Below are positions 40,191-50,099 of a DNA stretch of 64,000 bases, one piece after another; position 1 is the first letter of the stretch, and each line of letters begins with the position of its first letter. The position numbers and the translations under genes were made by a program. Origin of the DNA: Yokenella regensburgei ATCC 49455 (GTDB taxonomy: Bacteria > Pseudomonadota > Gammaproteobacteria > Enterobacterales > Enterobacteriaceae). Location: contig NZ_JMPS01000020.1 in NCBI RefSeq assembly GCF_000735455.1, forward strand, positions 248,001 to 312,000. Direction: 5' to 3'. The notes beneath the pieces were generated by a model. The model was not told where the DNA came from. It made no database searches and worked only from the letters and a program-made list of their open reading frames with translations.

Positions 40191-40523
40191 TTAGTGCGTC
40201 GCCTGGCCCACCAGGCCGCCGGTGCCTGCACCGACTGCGGCACCTTTCAGTACGCTGTTGCCGGTCATCGCGGCGGCTCCGGCACCGACGACGGCACCGA
40301 CTGCGCCCGCTTTACGCGCGGCTTTGCCGGTATCACCGCTTTTCATCATGGCGCCTGCGCCACCGCCAACTACCGCGCCACCCACCGTAGATTTCACGCT
40401 CTTCCCGGTCATAGCACCTACGGTAGCACCGACAATGGCACCAGTCCCGGATTTATCGATAGCCATCCCGGAGGCGGAGAACATCAGAGCGGTGAGTACC
40501 AGCGTGGTTTTCATCAATTTCAT
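40191..40523 (-). CDS. Glycine-zipper envelope protein
   Basis: The 110-residue precursor has a signal peptide (MKTTLVLTALMFSASGMA) and a mature part made of Gly/Ala repeats (GAIVGATVGAMTGKS, GGAVVGGGAGAMMKSG, GAVVGAGAAAMTGNS), the GxxxG pattern of glycine-zipper proteins related to YMGG/OsmB-like families. Such proteins associate with the outer membrane or periplasm; the function is unknown. AAGGAT precedes ATG 40523; a second Met three codons in is possible. Confidence 0.75.
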   Translation of the reverse strand: MKLMKTTLVLTALMFSASGMAIDKSGTGAIVGATVGAMTGKSVKSTVGGAVVGGGAGAMMKSGDTGKAARKAGAVGAVVGAGAAAMTGNSVLKGAAVGAGTGGLVGQATH

Positions 40524-40881
40524 AACAGATCCTTTGTGGTGAGAACGTTCACGGGGATTTTGCCAGCAGAATTCGGCCCGGTATTAGGCCGTTGATGCCA
40601 AAATTTTGCGGTCTTCCCTGGCAGAATCTGCGCTTTTCTTAATGTTGGTCAATGTTTAACTAATTGAATATAAAGAATTACTAATTTTTTATACCCCGGC
40701 GCACACTTTTCTTAATCTTGTCCTAACCTTACGCTGATATTTTTCTAAAATTGTTTGATGTAATGTAGCAATTCGTGCGATTACATTGATTTCATTTTTA
40801 TTTTGTTTAACTCGCCAGGCGCAGGATGGTCTGTTTAGTCAAACCGGAAACGCTCAGATTCTTAACAGGTAAGGAATAATG
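40524..40881. other. AT-rich control region upstream of the arn operon
   Basis: These 358 bases hold no gene. They are clearly AT-rich compared with flanking genes and contain the candidate PmrA box listed separately, plus several TTAAT/TTAAC motifs (40638-40643 CTTAAT, 40656-40661 TTTAAC). The promoter of the glycine-zipper gene lies at the left end. Confidence 0.6.
40711..40751 (+). promoter_or_regulatory. Candidate PmrA box and promoter of arnBCADTEF
   Basis: CTTAAT (40711-40716), 5 bases and CCTAAC (40722-40727) resemble the PmrA tandem repeat (C/T)TTAAK-N5-(C/T)TTAAK. A -10-like TAAAAT lies at 40746-40751. The arn (pmrHFIJKLM) operon is PmrA-controlled in Salmonella; the site here is inferred and the second half is imperfect. 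Confidence 0.5.
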
Positions 40882-42021
40882 ATGAGTGACTTTTTGCCGT
40901 TCTCGCGTCCCTCAATGGGTGACGCGGAATTTGCCGCGCTGAAAGAAGTGCTGCAGTCCGGTTGGATTACCACCGGGCCGAAAAATCAGGCGCTGGAAGA
41001 GGCATTTTGCACACTGACGGGTAACCGTCATGCTATCGCGGTGAGTTCCGCAACGGGCGGGATGCATGTCACCCTGATGGCGCTGGATATCGGTCCTGGC
41101 GATGAGGTGATCACCCCTTCCCAGACCTGGGTATCAACGCTCAATATGATTGTCCTGCTGGGGGCTACCCCGGTGATGATCGACGTTGACCGCGACAATC
41201 TGATGGTCACACCAGAAGCCATCGAGGCTGCCATCACCCCGCGCACTAAAGCGATTATCCCGGTTCACTACGCGGGCGCTCCGGCGGATATCGACGGTAT
41301 TCGTGCGGTCGCCGAGCGTCATGGCATTCCGATGATTGAAGATGCGGCTCATGCGGCAGGCACCTATTATAAAGGTCGTCACGTCGGCTGGCAGGGCACG
41401 GCGATTTTCTCCTTCCACGCTATCAAGAATATGACCTGCGCCGAAGGTGGCCTTATCGTCACCGACGATGAAAAACTGGCGAACCGCATTCGTAGCCTGA
41501 AGTTCCACGGCCTGGGTGTCGACGCCTATGACCGTCAGACTCACGGTCGTGCGCCGCAGGCGGAGGTGATTTCTCCGGGCTTTAAATACAACCTGGCGGA
41601 TATCAACGCCGCGCTGGCGCTGGTGCAGTTAGACAAACTGAAACAGGCCAATCAGCGCCGCCACGACATTGCTCAGCGTTACCTGACCGAACTGGCCGAT
41701 ACGCCGTTCCAGCCGCTGGCGGTCCCCGAGTGGTCGCATGTCCACGCCTGGCATCTGTTTATTATCCGCGTGGATGAGACCCGCTGTGGCCTGACCCGCG
41801 ATGCCTTAATGGAGCAACTGAAAGCCCAGGGCATTGGCACCGGTCTGCACTTCCGCGCCGCTCACACGCAAAAGTATTACCGCGAACGTTTCCCGGATCT
41901 TTCTTTACCGAATACCGAATGGAATAGCGCCCGTATTTGTTCTTTACCTTTATTCCCGGACATGACTCATGACGACTCAACCCGCGTCATTGCCGCACTC
42001 CATCAGCTTGCAGGGCATTGA
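40882..42021 (+). CDS. arnB: UDP-Ara4O 4-aminotransferase ArnB
   Basis: ArnB converts UDP-4-keto-pentose to UDP-L-Ara4N with glutamate as amino donor, using PLP. The 379-residue product belongs to the DegT/DnrJ/EryC1 family: the PLP lysine lies in [15 protein letters not shown] and the conserved [10 protein letters not shown] loop is present. ATG 40882 is preferred over the ATG one codon earlier, because AAGGA lies 6 bases before it and [10 protein letters not shown] aligns with E. coli. It is the first gene of the operon; arnC starts one base after its stop. Confidence 0.96.
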   Translation: MSDFLPFSRPSMGDAEFAALKEVLQSGWITTGPKNQALEEAFCTLTGNRHAIAVSSATGGMHVTLMALDIGPGDEVITPSQTWVSTLNMIVLLGATPVMIDVDRDNLMVTPEAIEAAITPRTKAIIPVHYAGAPADIDGIRAVAERHGIPMIEDAAHAAGTYYKGRHVGWQGTAIFSFHAIKNMTCAEGGLIVTDDEKLANRIRSLKFHGLGVDAYDRQTHGRAPQAEVISPGFKYNLADINAALALVQLDKLKQANQRRHDIAQRYLTELADTPFQPLAVPEWSHVHAWHLFIIRVDETRCGLTRDALMEQLKAQGIGTGLHFRAAHTQKYYRERFPDLSLPNTEWNSARICSLPLFPDMTHDDSTRVIAALHQLAGH

Positions 42022-42022
42022 T

Positions 42023-43006
42023 ATGTTTACTTATCCGCCAGTTAAAAAAGTGTCGGTGGTTATCCCCGTCTATAACGAGCAGGAAAGTCTGCCGGAGCTT
42101 ATCCGTCGTACCGATACCGCCTGTGCCACGCTTGGCCGCGACTATGAGATCCTGCTGGTCGATGACGGCAGCAGCGACGATTCTGCACAGATGCTGGTAG
42201 AAGCCGCGGAAGTGGAAGGCAGCCACGTGGTGGCCGTTCTGTTGAACCGTAACTACGGCCAGCACTCCGCCATTATGGCGGGCTTCAGCCACGTGACCGG
42301 TGACCTTATCATCACCCTGGATGCTGACCTGCAGAACCCACCGGAAGAGATCCCGCGCCTGGTGGAAAAAGCCGATGAAGGCTACGACGTGGTTGGCACC
42401 GTGCGCCAGAACCGTCAGGACTCGGTGTTCCGTAAGTCCGCGTCGAAGATGATCAACCGCCTTATCCAGCGTACCACCGGTAAAGCGATGGGCGACTACG
42501 GCTGTATGCTGCGTGCCTATCGCCGCCACATTATCGATGCGATGCTGAACTGCCACGAGCGCAGTACTTTTATTCCGATTCTGGCGAACACTTTCGCCCG
42601 CCGCGCTGTCGAAATCCCGGTACTGCACGCTGAGCGTGAGTTCGGTGACTCCAAGTACAGCTTCATGCGGTTGATTAACCTGATGTATGACCTGGTAACC
42701 TGCCTCACCACAACCCCGCTGCGTATGTTAAGCGTGGTGGGAAGCGTGATTGCGGTTGTCGGTTTTGCCTTCTCCATTCTGCTGATTGTACTGCGTCTGG
42801 CCCTGGGGCCGGAGTGGTCCGGAGACGGTGTGTTCATGCTGTTTGCGATTTTATTCATGTTTATAGGTGCCCAGTTCGTAGGCATGGGCCTGCTGGGTGA
42901 GTACATCGGACGTATTTACAACGATGTACGTGCTCGTCCACGTTATTTTATTCAACGCGTCGTCCGTCAGGGCGAGACGGTATCTCAAGAGGAAGATCGT
43001 TCATGA
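42023..43006 (+). CDS. arnC: Undecaprenyl-phosphate Ara4FN transferase ArnC
   Basis: ArnC transfers 4-formamido-L-arabinose from UDP to undecaprenyl phosphate at the inner membrane. The 327-residue product has a GT2 domain ([19 protein letters not shown]-like [11 protein letters not shown]) and two C-terminal TM helices (residues about 236-258 and 270-292). The start at 42023 fits E. coli ArnC ([12 protein letters not shown]); the longer in-frame version overlaps arnB. ATGA overlap with arnA. Confidence 0.97.
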   Translation: MFTYPPVKKVSVVIPVYNEQESLPELIRRTDTACATLGRDYEILLVDDGSSDDSAQMLVEAAEVEGSHVVAVLLNRNYGQHSAIMAGFSHVTGDLIITLDADLQNPPEEIPRLVEKADEGYDVVGTVRQNRQDSVFRKSASKMINRLIQRTTGKAMGDYGCMLRAYRRHIIDAMLNCHERSTFIPILANTFARRAVEIPVLHAEREFGDSKYSFMRLINLMYDLVTCLTTTPLRMLSVVGSVIAVVGFAFSILLIVLRLALGPEWSGDGVFMLFAILFMFIGAQFVGMGLLGEYIGRIYNDVRARPRYFIQRVVRQGETVSQEEDRS

Positions 43007-44988
43007 GAGCAGTAGTATTCGCTTATCACGATATGGGTTGTGCTGGCGTTCAGTCGCTGCTGGAAGCCGGGTATGACATTACGGCTATTTTTACTCACCC
43101 GGACAACGCTAACGAAAATCATTTTTTCGGTTCCGTAGCACGCCTGGCCGCTGAGCAGGGGATCCCGGTTTATGCGCCAGACGACGTTAACCACCCGCTG
43201 TGGATCGAACGTATCCGCGAGATGGCCCCGGATGTTATTTTCTCGTTCTACTACCGCAACCTGCTGTGCAACGACATCATCTCTATCGCGCGCGCCGGTG
43301 CCTTTAACCTGCACGGCTCTCTGCTGCCTAAATACCGTGGCCGCGCGCCGCTGAACTGGGTGCTGGTGAACGGTGAGAAAGAAACCGGCGTTACTCTGCA
43401 CCGCATGGTAGATCGCGCCGACGCGGGCAACATCATCGCTCAGCGTACCGTGGCTATCGACGATGCCGATGCCGCAATGAGCCTGCACTACAAACTGCGT
43501 GATACCGCGCAGGCGCTGCTGCGTGATGCGCTGCCGGCCATCAGCAAAGGCGACTTCAAAGAAACCGCACAGGACGAAAGCAAAGCCACTTACGTTGGTC
43601 GTCGTACTCCGGAAGACGGTCGTCTCGACTGGGATCGTCCGGCCGCTGAGCTGCACAACCTGGTGCGCGCGGTGTCCGATCCGTGGCCGGGTGCGTTCGG
43701 CTACGTGGGCGCGAACAAATTCATCGTCTGGAAATCCCGTCTGCATAACGACAACCAGGGCGCGAAGCCGGGTACCGTGCTGTCCGTGACTCCGCTGACC
43801 ATCGCCTGCCAGCAGGGCGCGCTGGAAGTGGTTACCGGCCAGAGCGAGCAGGGCGTTTACATGCAGGGGACGCAGCTGGCACAGGCCCTGGGCCTGGTTC
43901 CGCGTGCGATCATCAGCAGCAAACCGGTTGTGGCGATTAAGCGCCGTACTCGCGTGCTGATCCTCGGCGTGAACGGCTTCATCGGTAACCACCTGACCGA
44001 ACGCCTGCTGAAAGACGACAACTTCGAAATCTTCGGCCTGGATATCGGTTCTGATGCCATCAGCCGTTTCCTCGACAACCCGCGCTTCCACTTCGTGGAA
44101 GGCGACATCAGCATTCACTCTGAGTGGATCGAGTACCACATTAAGAAATGTGACGTGGTGCTGCCGCTGGTCGCTATCGCAACGCCTATCGAGTACACCC
44201 GTAACCCGCTGCGCGTGTTCGAGCTGGACTTCGAAGAGAACCTGAAGATCATCCGCGACTGCGTGAAATACGACAAGCGCATCATCTTCCCGTCTACCTC
44301 TGAAGTGTACGGTATGTGTACCGACGCGAACTTCGACGAAGACAACTCTAACCTGGTCGTGGGTCCTATCAACAAACAACGCTGGATCTACTCGGTTTCC
44401 AAGCAGCTGCTGGACCGCGTGATTTGGGCTTACGGCGATAAGAACAACCTTAAGTTCACCCTGTTCCGTCCGTTCAACTGGATGGGCCCGCGTCTGGACA
44501 GCCTCAACGCCGCGCGTATCGGTAGCTCCCGTGCTATCACTCAGCTGATCCTGAACCTGGTTGAAGGTTCTCCGATCAAGCTCATTGAAGGCGGTAGCCA
44601 GAAGCGTTGCTTCACCGACATCAGCGACGGTATCGAAGCGCTGTTCCGCATCATCGAAAACAAAGATGGCCGTTGCGATGGGCAGATCATCAACATCGGT
44701 AACCCGGACAACGAAGCGAGCATCAAGGAGCTGGCCGAAATGCTGCTGGCCTGCTTCGAACGTCACCCGCTGCGCGACCGCTTCCCGCCGTTTGCTGGCT
44801 TCCGCGATGTGGAAAGCAGCAACTACTACGGTAAAGGCTATCAGGACGTTGAGCACCGTAAGCCAAGCATCCGCAACGCGAAACGCTGCCTGAACTGGGA
44901 GCCGACCGTGGACATGGAGAAAACCGTCGAAGAGACGCTGGACTTCTTCCTGCGCACCGTTGAGCTGTCGGACGACTCAGCATCATGA
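43003..44988 (+). CDS. arnA: Bifunctional UDP-GlcA decarboxylase / UDP-Ara4N formyltransferase ArnA
   Basis: ArnA carries out oxidative decarboxylation of UDP-glucuronate (C-terminal domain) and N-formylation of UDP-L-Ara4N (N-terminal domain). The 661-residue protein has a formyltransferase half (about 1-300, with [19 protein letters not shown]) and an SDR-type half (about 315-661, with [10 protein letters not shown], catalytic Tyr/Lys in YSVSKQLLD and SSTSEVYG-like PSTSEVYG). It overlaps both neighbours by ATGA, indicating tight translational coupling. Confidence 0.97.
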   Translation: MRAVVFAYHDMGCAGVQSLLEAGYDITAIFTHPDNANENHFFGSVARLAAEQGIPVYAPDDVNHPLWIERIREMAPDVIFSFYYRNLLCNDIISIARAGAFNLHGSLLPKYRGRAPLNWVLVNGEKETGVTLHRMVDRADAGNIIAQRTVAIDDADAAMSLHYKLRDTAQALLRDALPAISKGDFKETAQDESKATYVGRRTPEDGRLDWDRPAAELHNLVRAVSDPWPGAFGYVGANKFIVWKSRLHNDNQGAKPGTVLSVTPLTIACQQGALEVVTGQSEQGVYMQGTQLAQALGLVPRAIISSKPVVAIKRRTRVLILGVNGFIGNHLTERLLKDDNFEIFGLDIGSDAISRFLDNPRFHFVEGDISIHSEWIEYHIKKCDVVLPLVAIATPIEYTRNPLRVFELDFEENLKIIRDCVKYDKRIIFPSTSEVYGMCTDANFDEDNSNLVVGPINKQRWIYSVSKQLLDRVIWAYGDKNNLKFTLFRPFNWMGPRLDSLNAARIGSSRAITQLILNLVEGSPIKLIEGGSQKRCFTDISDGIEALFRIIENKDGRCDGQIINIGNPDNEASIKELAEMLLACFERHPLRDRFPPFAGFRDVESSNYYGKGYQDVEHRKPSIRNAKRCLNWEPTVDMEKTVEETLDFFLRTVELSDDSAS

Positions 44989-45887
44989 GAAAAGTCGGCT
45001 TACGCATCGACGTGGACACCTTTCGCGGTACTCGCGAAGGGGTTCCTTGCTTGCTGGAGACGCTGAAGAAGCATGACGTCCGTGCAAGCATTTTCTTCAG
45101 CGTTGGGCCGGACAATATGGGGCGCCACCTGTGGCGCCTGATGAAACCGAAGTTTCTGTGGAAGATGCTGCGCTCGCGCGCAGCATCGCTGTACGGCTGG
45201 GATATTCTCCTGGCCGGTACCGCCTGGCCTGGCCGTCTTATCGGCGCCGGGAACGAAGCGATTATTCGCGAGGCGGCGCAGGAACATGAGATTGGGCTTC
45301 ATGCCTGGGATCATCACGGCTGGCAAATGTGGGCCGGCGTCTGGGAGCAGCAGCGACTGACGCAGGAGATTGAACGTGGTCTGCAGGCGCTGGAAGCGAT
45401 TACCGGCTCACCGGTGACCTGTTCCGCCGTGGCGGGATGGCGTGCCGATCAGCGGGTCGTCAAAGCCAAAGAGTCGTTCGGTTTCCTCTACAACAGCGAC
45501 TGTCGCGGTACGCGACCGTTTCGCCCCGAGCTCAGCAACGGTGAATTTGGCACAGTGCAAATTCCGGTGACGTTGCCGACGTGGGATGAAGTGGTAGGCA
45601 GTGCCGTCAGCGCAGAAGATTTCAATCGTTATCTCCTTGACCAGATCCATCAGGACAAGGGCGTACCGGTATACACCATCCATGCCGAAGTGGAAGGCGG
45701 GATTGGTGCGGCGCAGTTTGCCGACCTCCTCGTTCAGGCTGAACGAGAAGGGATCACTTTCTGCCCACTCAGCCAACTGCTGCCGGACGACTTTAGTACG
45801 TTGCCGGTGGGTAAAGTGGTGCGTGGGGAAATCGCTGGCCGGGAAGGCTGGCTTGGGCGTGAACAATTATTGGGTTCCGGTTTATGA
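44985..45887 (+). CDS. arnD: 4-deformylase ArnD
   Basis: ArnD removes the formyl group from undecaprenyl-phosphate-Ara4FN, making the pathway irreversible. The 300-residue product belongs to the polysaccharide deacetylase (NodB) superfamily, with the metal Asp in [10 protein letters not shown] and the His motif in [12 protein letters not shown]. It lies between arnA and arnT with ATGA overlaps on both sides. Length equals the family norm. Confidence 0.96.
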   Translation: MRKVGLRIDVDTFRGTREGVPCLLETLKKHDVRASIFFSVGPDNMGRHLWRLMKPKFLWKMLRSRAASLYGWDILLAGTAWPGRLIGAGNEAIIREAAQEHEIGLHAWDHHGWQMWAGVWEQQRLTQEIERGLQALEAITGSPVTCSAVAGWRADQRVVKAKESFGFLYNSDCRGTRPFRPELSNGEFGTVQIPVTLPTWDEVVGSAVSAEDFNRYLLDQIHQDKGVPVYTIHAEVEGGIGAAQFADLLVQAEREGITFCPLSQLLPDDFSTLPVGKVVRGEIAGREGWLGREQLLGSGL

Positions 45888-47539
45888 AATCACTTCGTTA
45901 TGGCGTGCCGCTGATTATTCTCTACGCGCTGTACTACCTGATTCCCCTCAATTTCCGTCTGCTCTGGCAGCCGGATGAAACCCGTTATGCCGAGATCAGC
46001 CGTGAAATGCTGGCCTCCGGTGACTGGATTGTGCCCCATTTCCTTGGGCTGCGTTACTTTGAAAAACCGATAGCTGGGTACTGGATTAACAGCATTGGTC
46101 AGTGGCTGTTTGGCCACGACAACTTTGCGGTGCGCTTTGGCTCCGTGTTTGCGGTTACCATGACTGCGGTGATGGTGGCGTGGCTGTCGTGGAAGCTGTG
46201 GCGCGATAAACGCACCACCGTGCTCTCCGTGGTCATCTTCCTGACGGCGTTCCTGGTTTACGGTATTGGCACCTATGCGGTGCTGGACCCGATGATTGCC
46301 ATGTGGCTGATGCTGGCCCTGTGCAGCTTCTGGGGAGCCTCACAGTCCACCACGCGTGGCGGTAAGATTGGCGGTTACGTGCTGCTGGGCATTGCCTGCG
46401 GTATGGGCGTCATGACCAAAGGCTTCCTCGCGCTGGCGGTGCCGGTCATCGGGGTTCTGCCGTGGGTGATTGTGCAGAAACGCTGGCGTGAAGTGCTTAT
46501 CTACGGCTGGCTGGCGGTTGTGGTATGTGTCCTGACCGTGCTGCCGTGGGGGCTGGCGATTGCCCAGCGTGAGCCGGACTTCTGGCGCTACTTCTTCTGG
46601 GTTGAGCATATTCAGCGTTTTGCGCAGAGTGACGCTCAGCACAAGGCCCCGTTCTGGTACTACATTCCGTTTATGATTGCCGGTAGCCTGCCGTGGCTTG
46701 GCCTGCTGCCAGGTGCGCTCAAGCGCGGATGGCGTGACAGCGAAGGTCTGCGTCCGGAGTTTTATCTGCTGGGTTGGGTGGTGATGCCGCTGCTGTTCTT
46801 CAGCATCGCGAAAGGCAAGCTGCCGACCTACATCCTGCCGTGCTTCGCCCCGTTGGCCATCCTGATGGCGCGTTATGCGCTGGATATTGCCGCCCGTGGC
46901 GGACGTGCGCTGCGCATTAACGGTCTTATCAACATTGCCTTTGGCGTTATCGGCCTGATTGCGGTGCTGGTGGTGTCGCCATGGGGGATGCTGAAGCATC
47001 CTGTCTGGACCACTATCGAGCTCTACAAATGCCTGCTGGCGGCGATTGCCTTCGGCGTCTGGGCGGTGATGGGCTGGGTGGCGGTGAAAGACGGCGTGAA
47101 GCGCTGGGCGCTGGCGGCTTGTTGTCCGTTAGGGCTGGCGCTGCTGGTGGGCTTTGCTATCCCGGATAAGGTGATTGATGGCAAACAGCCGCAGTTCCTG
47201 ATTGATATCGTTAACGAGTCGCTGACCCCAAGCCGCTACGTGCTGACCAACGAAGTTGGGATTGCCGCCGGTCTTGCCTGGGAGCTGAAGCGTAACGATA
47301 TCACCATGTTCGGCCAGCGCGGTGAACTGGAGTACGGCCTGGCGTATCCGGATGCGAAAGAGCGTTTTGTTCGCACCGACGATTTCAACGCCTGGCTGGA
47401 ACAGCATCGTCAGGAAGGCCCAATCTCTCTGGTGCTTAAGCTGCAGCGAGATGAAACCATTGCAGATTTACCCCTGCCGAAACCTGACAGCGTGTACGTG
47501 ATGGGCCGGATGGCGTTTATCCAGTACCTGCCACAATGA
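45884..47539 (+). CDS. arnT: Lipid A Ara4N transferase ArnT
   Basis: ArnT moves L-Ara4N from undecaprenyl phosphate to lipid A phosphates on the periplasmic face of the inner membrane, lowering affinity for polymyxin and cationic peptides. The 551-residue GT83 protein has about 12-13 TM segments and the conserved first periplasmic loop with [16 protein letters not shown], which contains the catalytic Asp/Glu. It overlaps arnD and arnE by ATGA. Confidence 0.97.
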   Translation: MKSLRYGVPLIILYALYYLIPLNFRLLWQPDETRYAEISREMLASGDWIVPHFLGLRYFEKPIAGYWINSIGQWLFGHDNFAVRFGSVFAVTMTAVMVAWLSWKLWRDKRTTVLSVVIFLTAFLVYGIGTYAVLDPMIAMWLMLALCSFWGASQSTTRGGKIGGYVLLGIACGMGVMTKGFLALAVPVIGVLPWVIVQKRWREVLIYGWLAVVVCVLTVLPWGLAIAQREPDFWRYFFWVEHIQRFAQSDAQHKAPFWYYIPFMIAGSLPWLGLLPGALKRGWRDSEGLRPEFYLLGWVVMPLLFFSIAKGKLPTYILPCFAPLAILMARYALDIAARGGRALRINGLINIAFGVIGLIAVLVVSPWGMLKHPVWTTIELYKCLLAAIAFGVWAVMGWVAVKDGVKRWALAACCPLGLALLVGFAIPDKVIDGKQPQFLIDIVNESLTPSRYVLTNEVGIAAGLAWELKRNDITMFGQRGELEYGLAYPDAKERFVRTDDFNAWLEQHRQEGPISLVLKLQRDETIADLPLPKPDSVYVMGRMAFIQYLPQ

Positions 47540-47874
47540 CCGCCTGGCTGTGTCTGGCGATTGCCAGTCTGTTGAGCTGCTTTGGGCAGCTCTGTCAGAA
47601 ACAAGCTACGCGCCCGGCGAAAGCCGGGCAGCGTGGAAAGCACATTCTGTTATGGCTGGGGCTGGCACTGCTGGCGCTCGGTTTCAGTATGCTGCTGTGG
47701 CTGCTGGTGCTGCAGCGTATCCCGGTAGGGATTGCCTATCCGATGCTGAGTCTGAATTTCGTCTGGGTAACGCTTGCCGCACGTCTTATCTGGCGTGAGC
47801 CGGTTGCCGGACGCCACTGGGCAGGCGTTGCGCTCATCATTATCGGTATTGCGATTCTCGGGAGCTCTTTCTGA
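47536..47874 (+). CDS. arnE: Ara4N-undecaprenyl-phosphate flippase subunit ArnE
   Basis: ArnE and ArnF together are proposed to flip undecaprenyl-phosphate-Ara4N to the periplasmic side. The 112-residue protein has four TM helices of the SMR/EamA type, including [21 protein letters not shown]. Start overlaps arnT by ATGA. Confidence 0.94.
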   Translation: MTAWLCLAIASLLSCFGQLCQKQATRPAKAGQRGKHILLWLGLALLALGFSMLLWLLVLQRIPVGIAYPMLSLNFVWVTLAARLIWREPVAGRHWAGVALIIIGIAILGSSF

Positions 47875-48272
47875 TGGGCGTTATCTGGGCATTAATGAGC
47901 GTACTGTTGGTCAGCACGGCGCAGCTGCTGTTGCGCCACGCGATGTTGCAGCTGCCTCCCGCTACTTCTCTGCTTCCTTTGTTGAACCACCTGCTCCATT
48001 TCGCGCCGGGTACCTTCGGCCTGCTCGCCGGTTTGTTGTGCTACATGCTGTCGATGGTGTGCTGGTACTTCGCGCTGCATCGCCTGGCGCTCTCCCGGGC
48101 CTATGCGTTGCTGAGCCTGAGCTACATTCTGGTGTGGGCCGCCGCCATTATGCTGCCCGGCTGGCATGAGCCTTTTACCTGGCAGGCGCTGTTTGGTGTG
48201 CTGGTGATTGTCGTGGGAGTGATGGTGATTTTTATGCCGACCAAAAACCGCCATTCTGAGAACGAAGAATAA
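47874..48272 (+). CDS. arnF: Ara4N-undecaprenyl-phosphate flippase subunit ArnF
   Basis: The second flippase subunit is a 132-residue, four-TM SMR-like protein (LSMVCWYFALHRLALSRAYALLSLSYILVW). Its ATG shares the last base of the arnE stop. It is the last gene of the operon; a strong bidirectional terminator follows. The family length is about 128 residues; the extra residues are at the C-terminus. Confidence 0.94.
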   Translation: MGVIWALMSVLLVSTAQLLLRHAMLQLPPATSLLPLLNHLLHFAPGTFGLLAGLLCYMLSMVCWYFALHRLALSRAYALLSLSYILVWAAAIMLPGWHEPFTWQALFGVLVIVVGVMVIFMPTKNRHSENEE

Positions 48273-48273
48273 A

Positions 48274-48308
48274 AAAATGGCCTCCGGTGCTGCCACCGGA
48301 GGCCATTT
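48274..48308. terminator. Bidirectional terminator between arnF and dcrB
   Basis: AAAATGGCCTCCGGT, loop GCTGCC and its exact complement with a T-run make a 15-bp stem between two convergent genes. Confidence 0.92.
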
Positions 48309-48323
48309 TCTTTCGCGAAACCG

Positions 48324-48881
48324 TTATTTGATTTCGAGCGTATTAATGATGCTTTCTGCGGCAGTCTGCGCCTGCTGCTGGTTGTCTGCTGGCAGAGTGA
48401 CCTGCAGGGTCAGCAGTTTGTTATCCAGCTTGCCCAGCACCACGGAAGAGTAAGCCGTCTGGCCTTTCGCGGAGATGATGGTATCAAGCTGCTGCAGCTG
48501 ATGGCCTTTCACATCCAGGGTTTTGTTGGTCACGACCTGCAGCTGCGGGTCACGGCTGCGCTGCTGATCTTCCAGACGTTTTGCCAGCACCGTTAAATCT
48601 TCGGTCGTGTCATCACCCACAATAACGATAACCGCTTTCTGACCGGTAGCGTCAGAGTACACGTGCATGTTGTTTGCCTGGGTACCAAGCTTACCGCTCT
48701 GATCGGTCATATCCGCTGGCAGCGTGAAGCTGAGCTTACCGTCAAGCAGGTTGACCGGCTGGCCTTTAGCGTTGCTCTCGGCGGACGCACCCTGAACAGG
48801 CGTTTTGCTATCGCTATTGTCACAGGCTGCAAGTCCCATCACCAGCAGGCCAATACCGACATATTTAACCAGATTGCGCAT
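48324..48881 (-). CDS. dcrB: Inner-membrane lipoprotein DcrB
   Basis: DcrB is a small lipoprotein needed for phage C1 and C6 infection in E. coli and implicated in lipoprotein maturation. The 185-residue precursor has a signal peptide with lipobox LAAC (Cys20) and a mature domain containing [23 protein letters not shown] 48881 follows AAAGGAAG and equals the E. coli start; the upstream in-frame ATG is rejected. An Asn/Ser/Asp-rich linker follows the Cys. Confidence 0.95.
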   Translation of the reverse strand: MRNLVKYVGIGLLVMGLAACDNSDSKTPVQGASAESNAKGQPVNLLDGKLSFTLPADMTDQSGKLGTQANNMHVYSDATGQKAVIVIVGDDTTEDLTVLAKRLEDQQRSRDPQLQVVTNKTLDVKGHQLQQLDTIISAKGQTAYSSVVLGKLDNKLLTLQVTLPADNQQQAQTAAESIINTLEIK

Positions 48882-48954
48882 TGACTTCTTCCTTTCGATA
48901 AACGGCCATGAACGGCACATCGGCCTATCTTATCACAACCGTTTCGTCGAGCCT

Positions 48955-49620
48955 TTAACCTGGTTGAAATGTCGGGTTTTCAGATTTATCTGCGAGTTTT
49001 TTCAACAGCATATTCAGCAATACGCCGTACATCGGCAGGAAGAAGACCAGGCTGATAAGCACCTTGAAGGCGTAATCCACGAGGGCGATTTCCACCCAGT
49101 GGGTCGCCATGAACGGGTCGGTGCTGCGCCAGAAGGCGATAAAGAAGAAGGCCAGCGTATCGCTGACGTTACCAAACAGCGTGGAGGCGGTTGGCGCCAG
49201 CCACCAGCGGCGGTTCTGTCGCAGGCGGTTAAAGACGTGGACGTCGAGGATCTGACCCAGGGCATATGCCATAAAGCTTGCTGCCGCGATGCGCGCAACA
49301 AACAGGTTGAAGCTGCCGAGGGCGGCAAAGCCCTGCCACTCGCCCATAAAGAACAGCGACGAGATGATATAGGAAGCAATCAACGCGGGAGCCATCACGG
49401 CGAGGATAATACGTCGTGCCAGCGGTGCGCCAAAAATTCGCACGGTCAGGTCGGTGGCGAGAAAGATAAACGGAAAGCTGAACGCACCCCAGGTGGTATG
49501 GAATCCAAACACCGAGACCGGCAGCTGGACCAGGTAGTTACTGGAGATGATCACCAGAAGGTGAAATAGCGATAGCCAGACGAGCGCGCTCTTGCGCTGC
49601 GCGAGGGTAAAAGTTTTCAT
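48955..49620 (-). CDS. yhhQ: Queuosine-precursor transporter YhhQ
   Basis: YhhQ is an inner-membrane importer of preQ0/preQ1, precursors of the tRNA base queuosine. The 221-residue protein of the VUT family has about six TM segments; conserved segments are TTWGAFSFPFIFLATDLTVRI and APTASTLFGNVSDTLAFF. ATG 49620 matches E. coli; the longer in-frame version covers the leader. A riboswitch-like structure lies in that leader. Confidence 0.94.
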   Translation of the reverse strand: MKTFTLAQRKSALVWLSLFHLLVIISSNYLVQLPVSVFGFHTTWGAFSFPFIFLATDLTVRIFGAPLARRIILAVMAPALIASYIISSLFFMGEWQGFAALGSFNLFVARIAAASFMAYALGQILDVHVFNRLRQNRRWWLAPTASTLFGNVSDTLAFFFIAFWRSTDPFMATHWVEIALVDYAFKVLISLVFFLPMYGVLLNMLLKKLADKSENPTFQPG

Positions 49621-49639
49621 GTTGTGGCCTTTTTTTATC

Positions 49640-49691
49640 GAACCGAGCCCTTTTTGCGCTGGTTCTGAACGGTTGGGGTGAGGGAACCCAA
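49640..49691 (-). promoter_or_regulatory. Riboswitch-like leader of yhhQ (possible preQ1-I relative)
   Basis: On the minus strand the leader contains a short stem TTGGG / CCCAA (49691-49687 with 49677-49673) closed by a C-rich loop TTCCCTCAC, then a downstream AAAAAGGG (49655-49648) able to pair with the loop, a pseudoknot layout like class-I preQ1 aptamers. GAACC (49665-49661) can also pair either with GGTTC at 49688-49684 or with GGTTC at 49644-49640, close to the ribosome-binding site. The spacing between stem and tail is longer than in known preQ1-I aptamers, so this is a candidate only. Confidence 0.3.
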
Positions 49692-49819
49692 TAAAACGGC
49701 CGCATGATACTGCGTTCTGCGCGCAATGCAATGGCTAATTTTCACGCAATCGTTAACCTGGTTTGCTTTGTGACGGGTGCGGCGTAAACTACTGCCGTTT
49801 TTAGATGAATGAGATGACC

Positions 49820-50065
49820 ATGAGCGATCTGTTTTCAAGCCCAGACCACACCCTTGATGCCCAGGGCCTCCGCTGCCCGGAGCCGGTGATGATGGTGCGT
49901 AAAACCGTACGTAACATGCAAACCGGTGAAACGCTGCTGATTATTGCCGACGATCCGGCGACCACCCGTGATATTCCGGGGTTCTGCCGTTTTATGGAGC
50001 ATGAACTGGTGGCGGCGCAGACCGAAACCTTACCGTATCGCTATCTGCTGCGAAAAGGTCACTGA
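49820..50065 (+). CDS. tusA: Sulfur-carrier protein TusA
   Basis: TusA takes persulfide sulfur from IscS and passes it to TusBCD-TusE-MnmA for 2-thiouridine in tRNA; it also affects FtsZ ring formation and molybdenum cofactor synthesis. The 81-residue product has the CPxP motif with the active Cys19 ([12 protein letters not shown]). ATG 49820 aligns with E. coli MTDLFSS; an in-frame ATG five codons earlier is less likely. Confidence 0.96.
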   Translation: MSDLFSSPDHTLDAQGLRCPEPVMMVRKTVRNMQTGETLLIIADDPATTRDIPGFCRFMEHELVAAQTETLPYRYLLRKGH

Positions 50066-50067
50066 TT

Positions 50068-50093
50068 TTCCCTCTCCCGGGCGGGAGAGGGAA
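50068..50093. repeat. Perfect inverted repeat between tusA and zntA
   Basis: TTCCCTCTCCC, loop GGGC and GGGAGAGGGAA form an 11-bp perfect stem between convergent genes, the strongest member of the CCCTCTCCC family in this window. It probably terminates both transcripts. Confidence 0.7.
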
Positions 50094-50099
50094 GATGTT

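Noticed and set aside
42985-44856. 623-codon open frame antisense to arnA
   Set aside because: Shadow of arnA on the other strand; no motif or start signal, and arnA is unmistakable.
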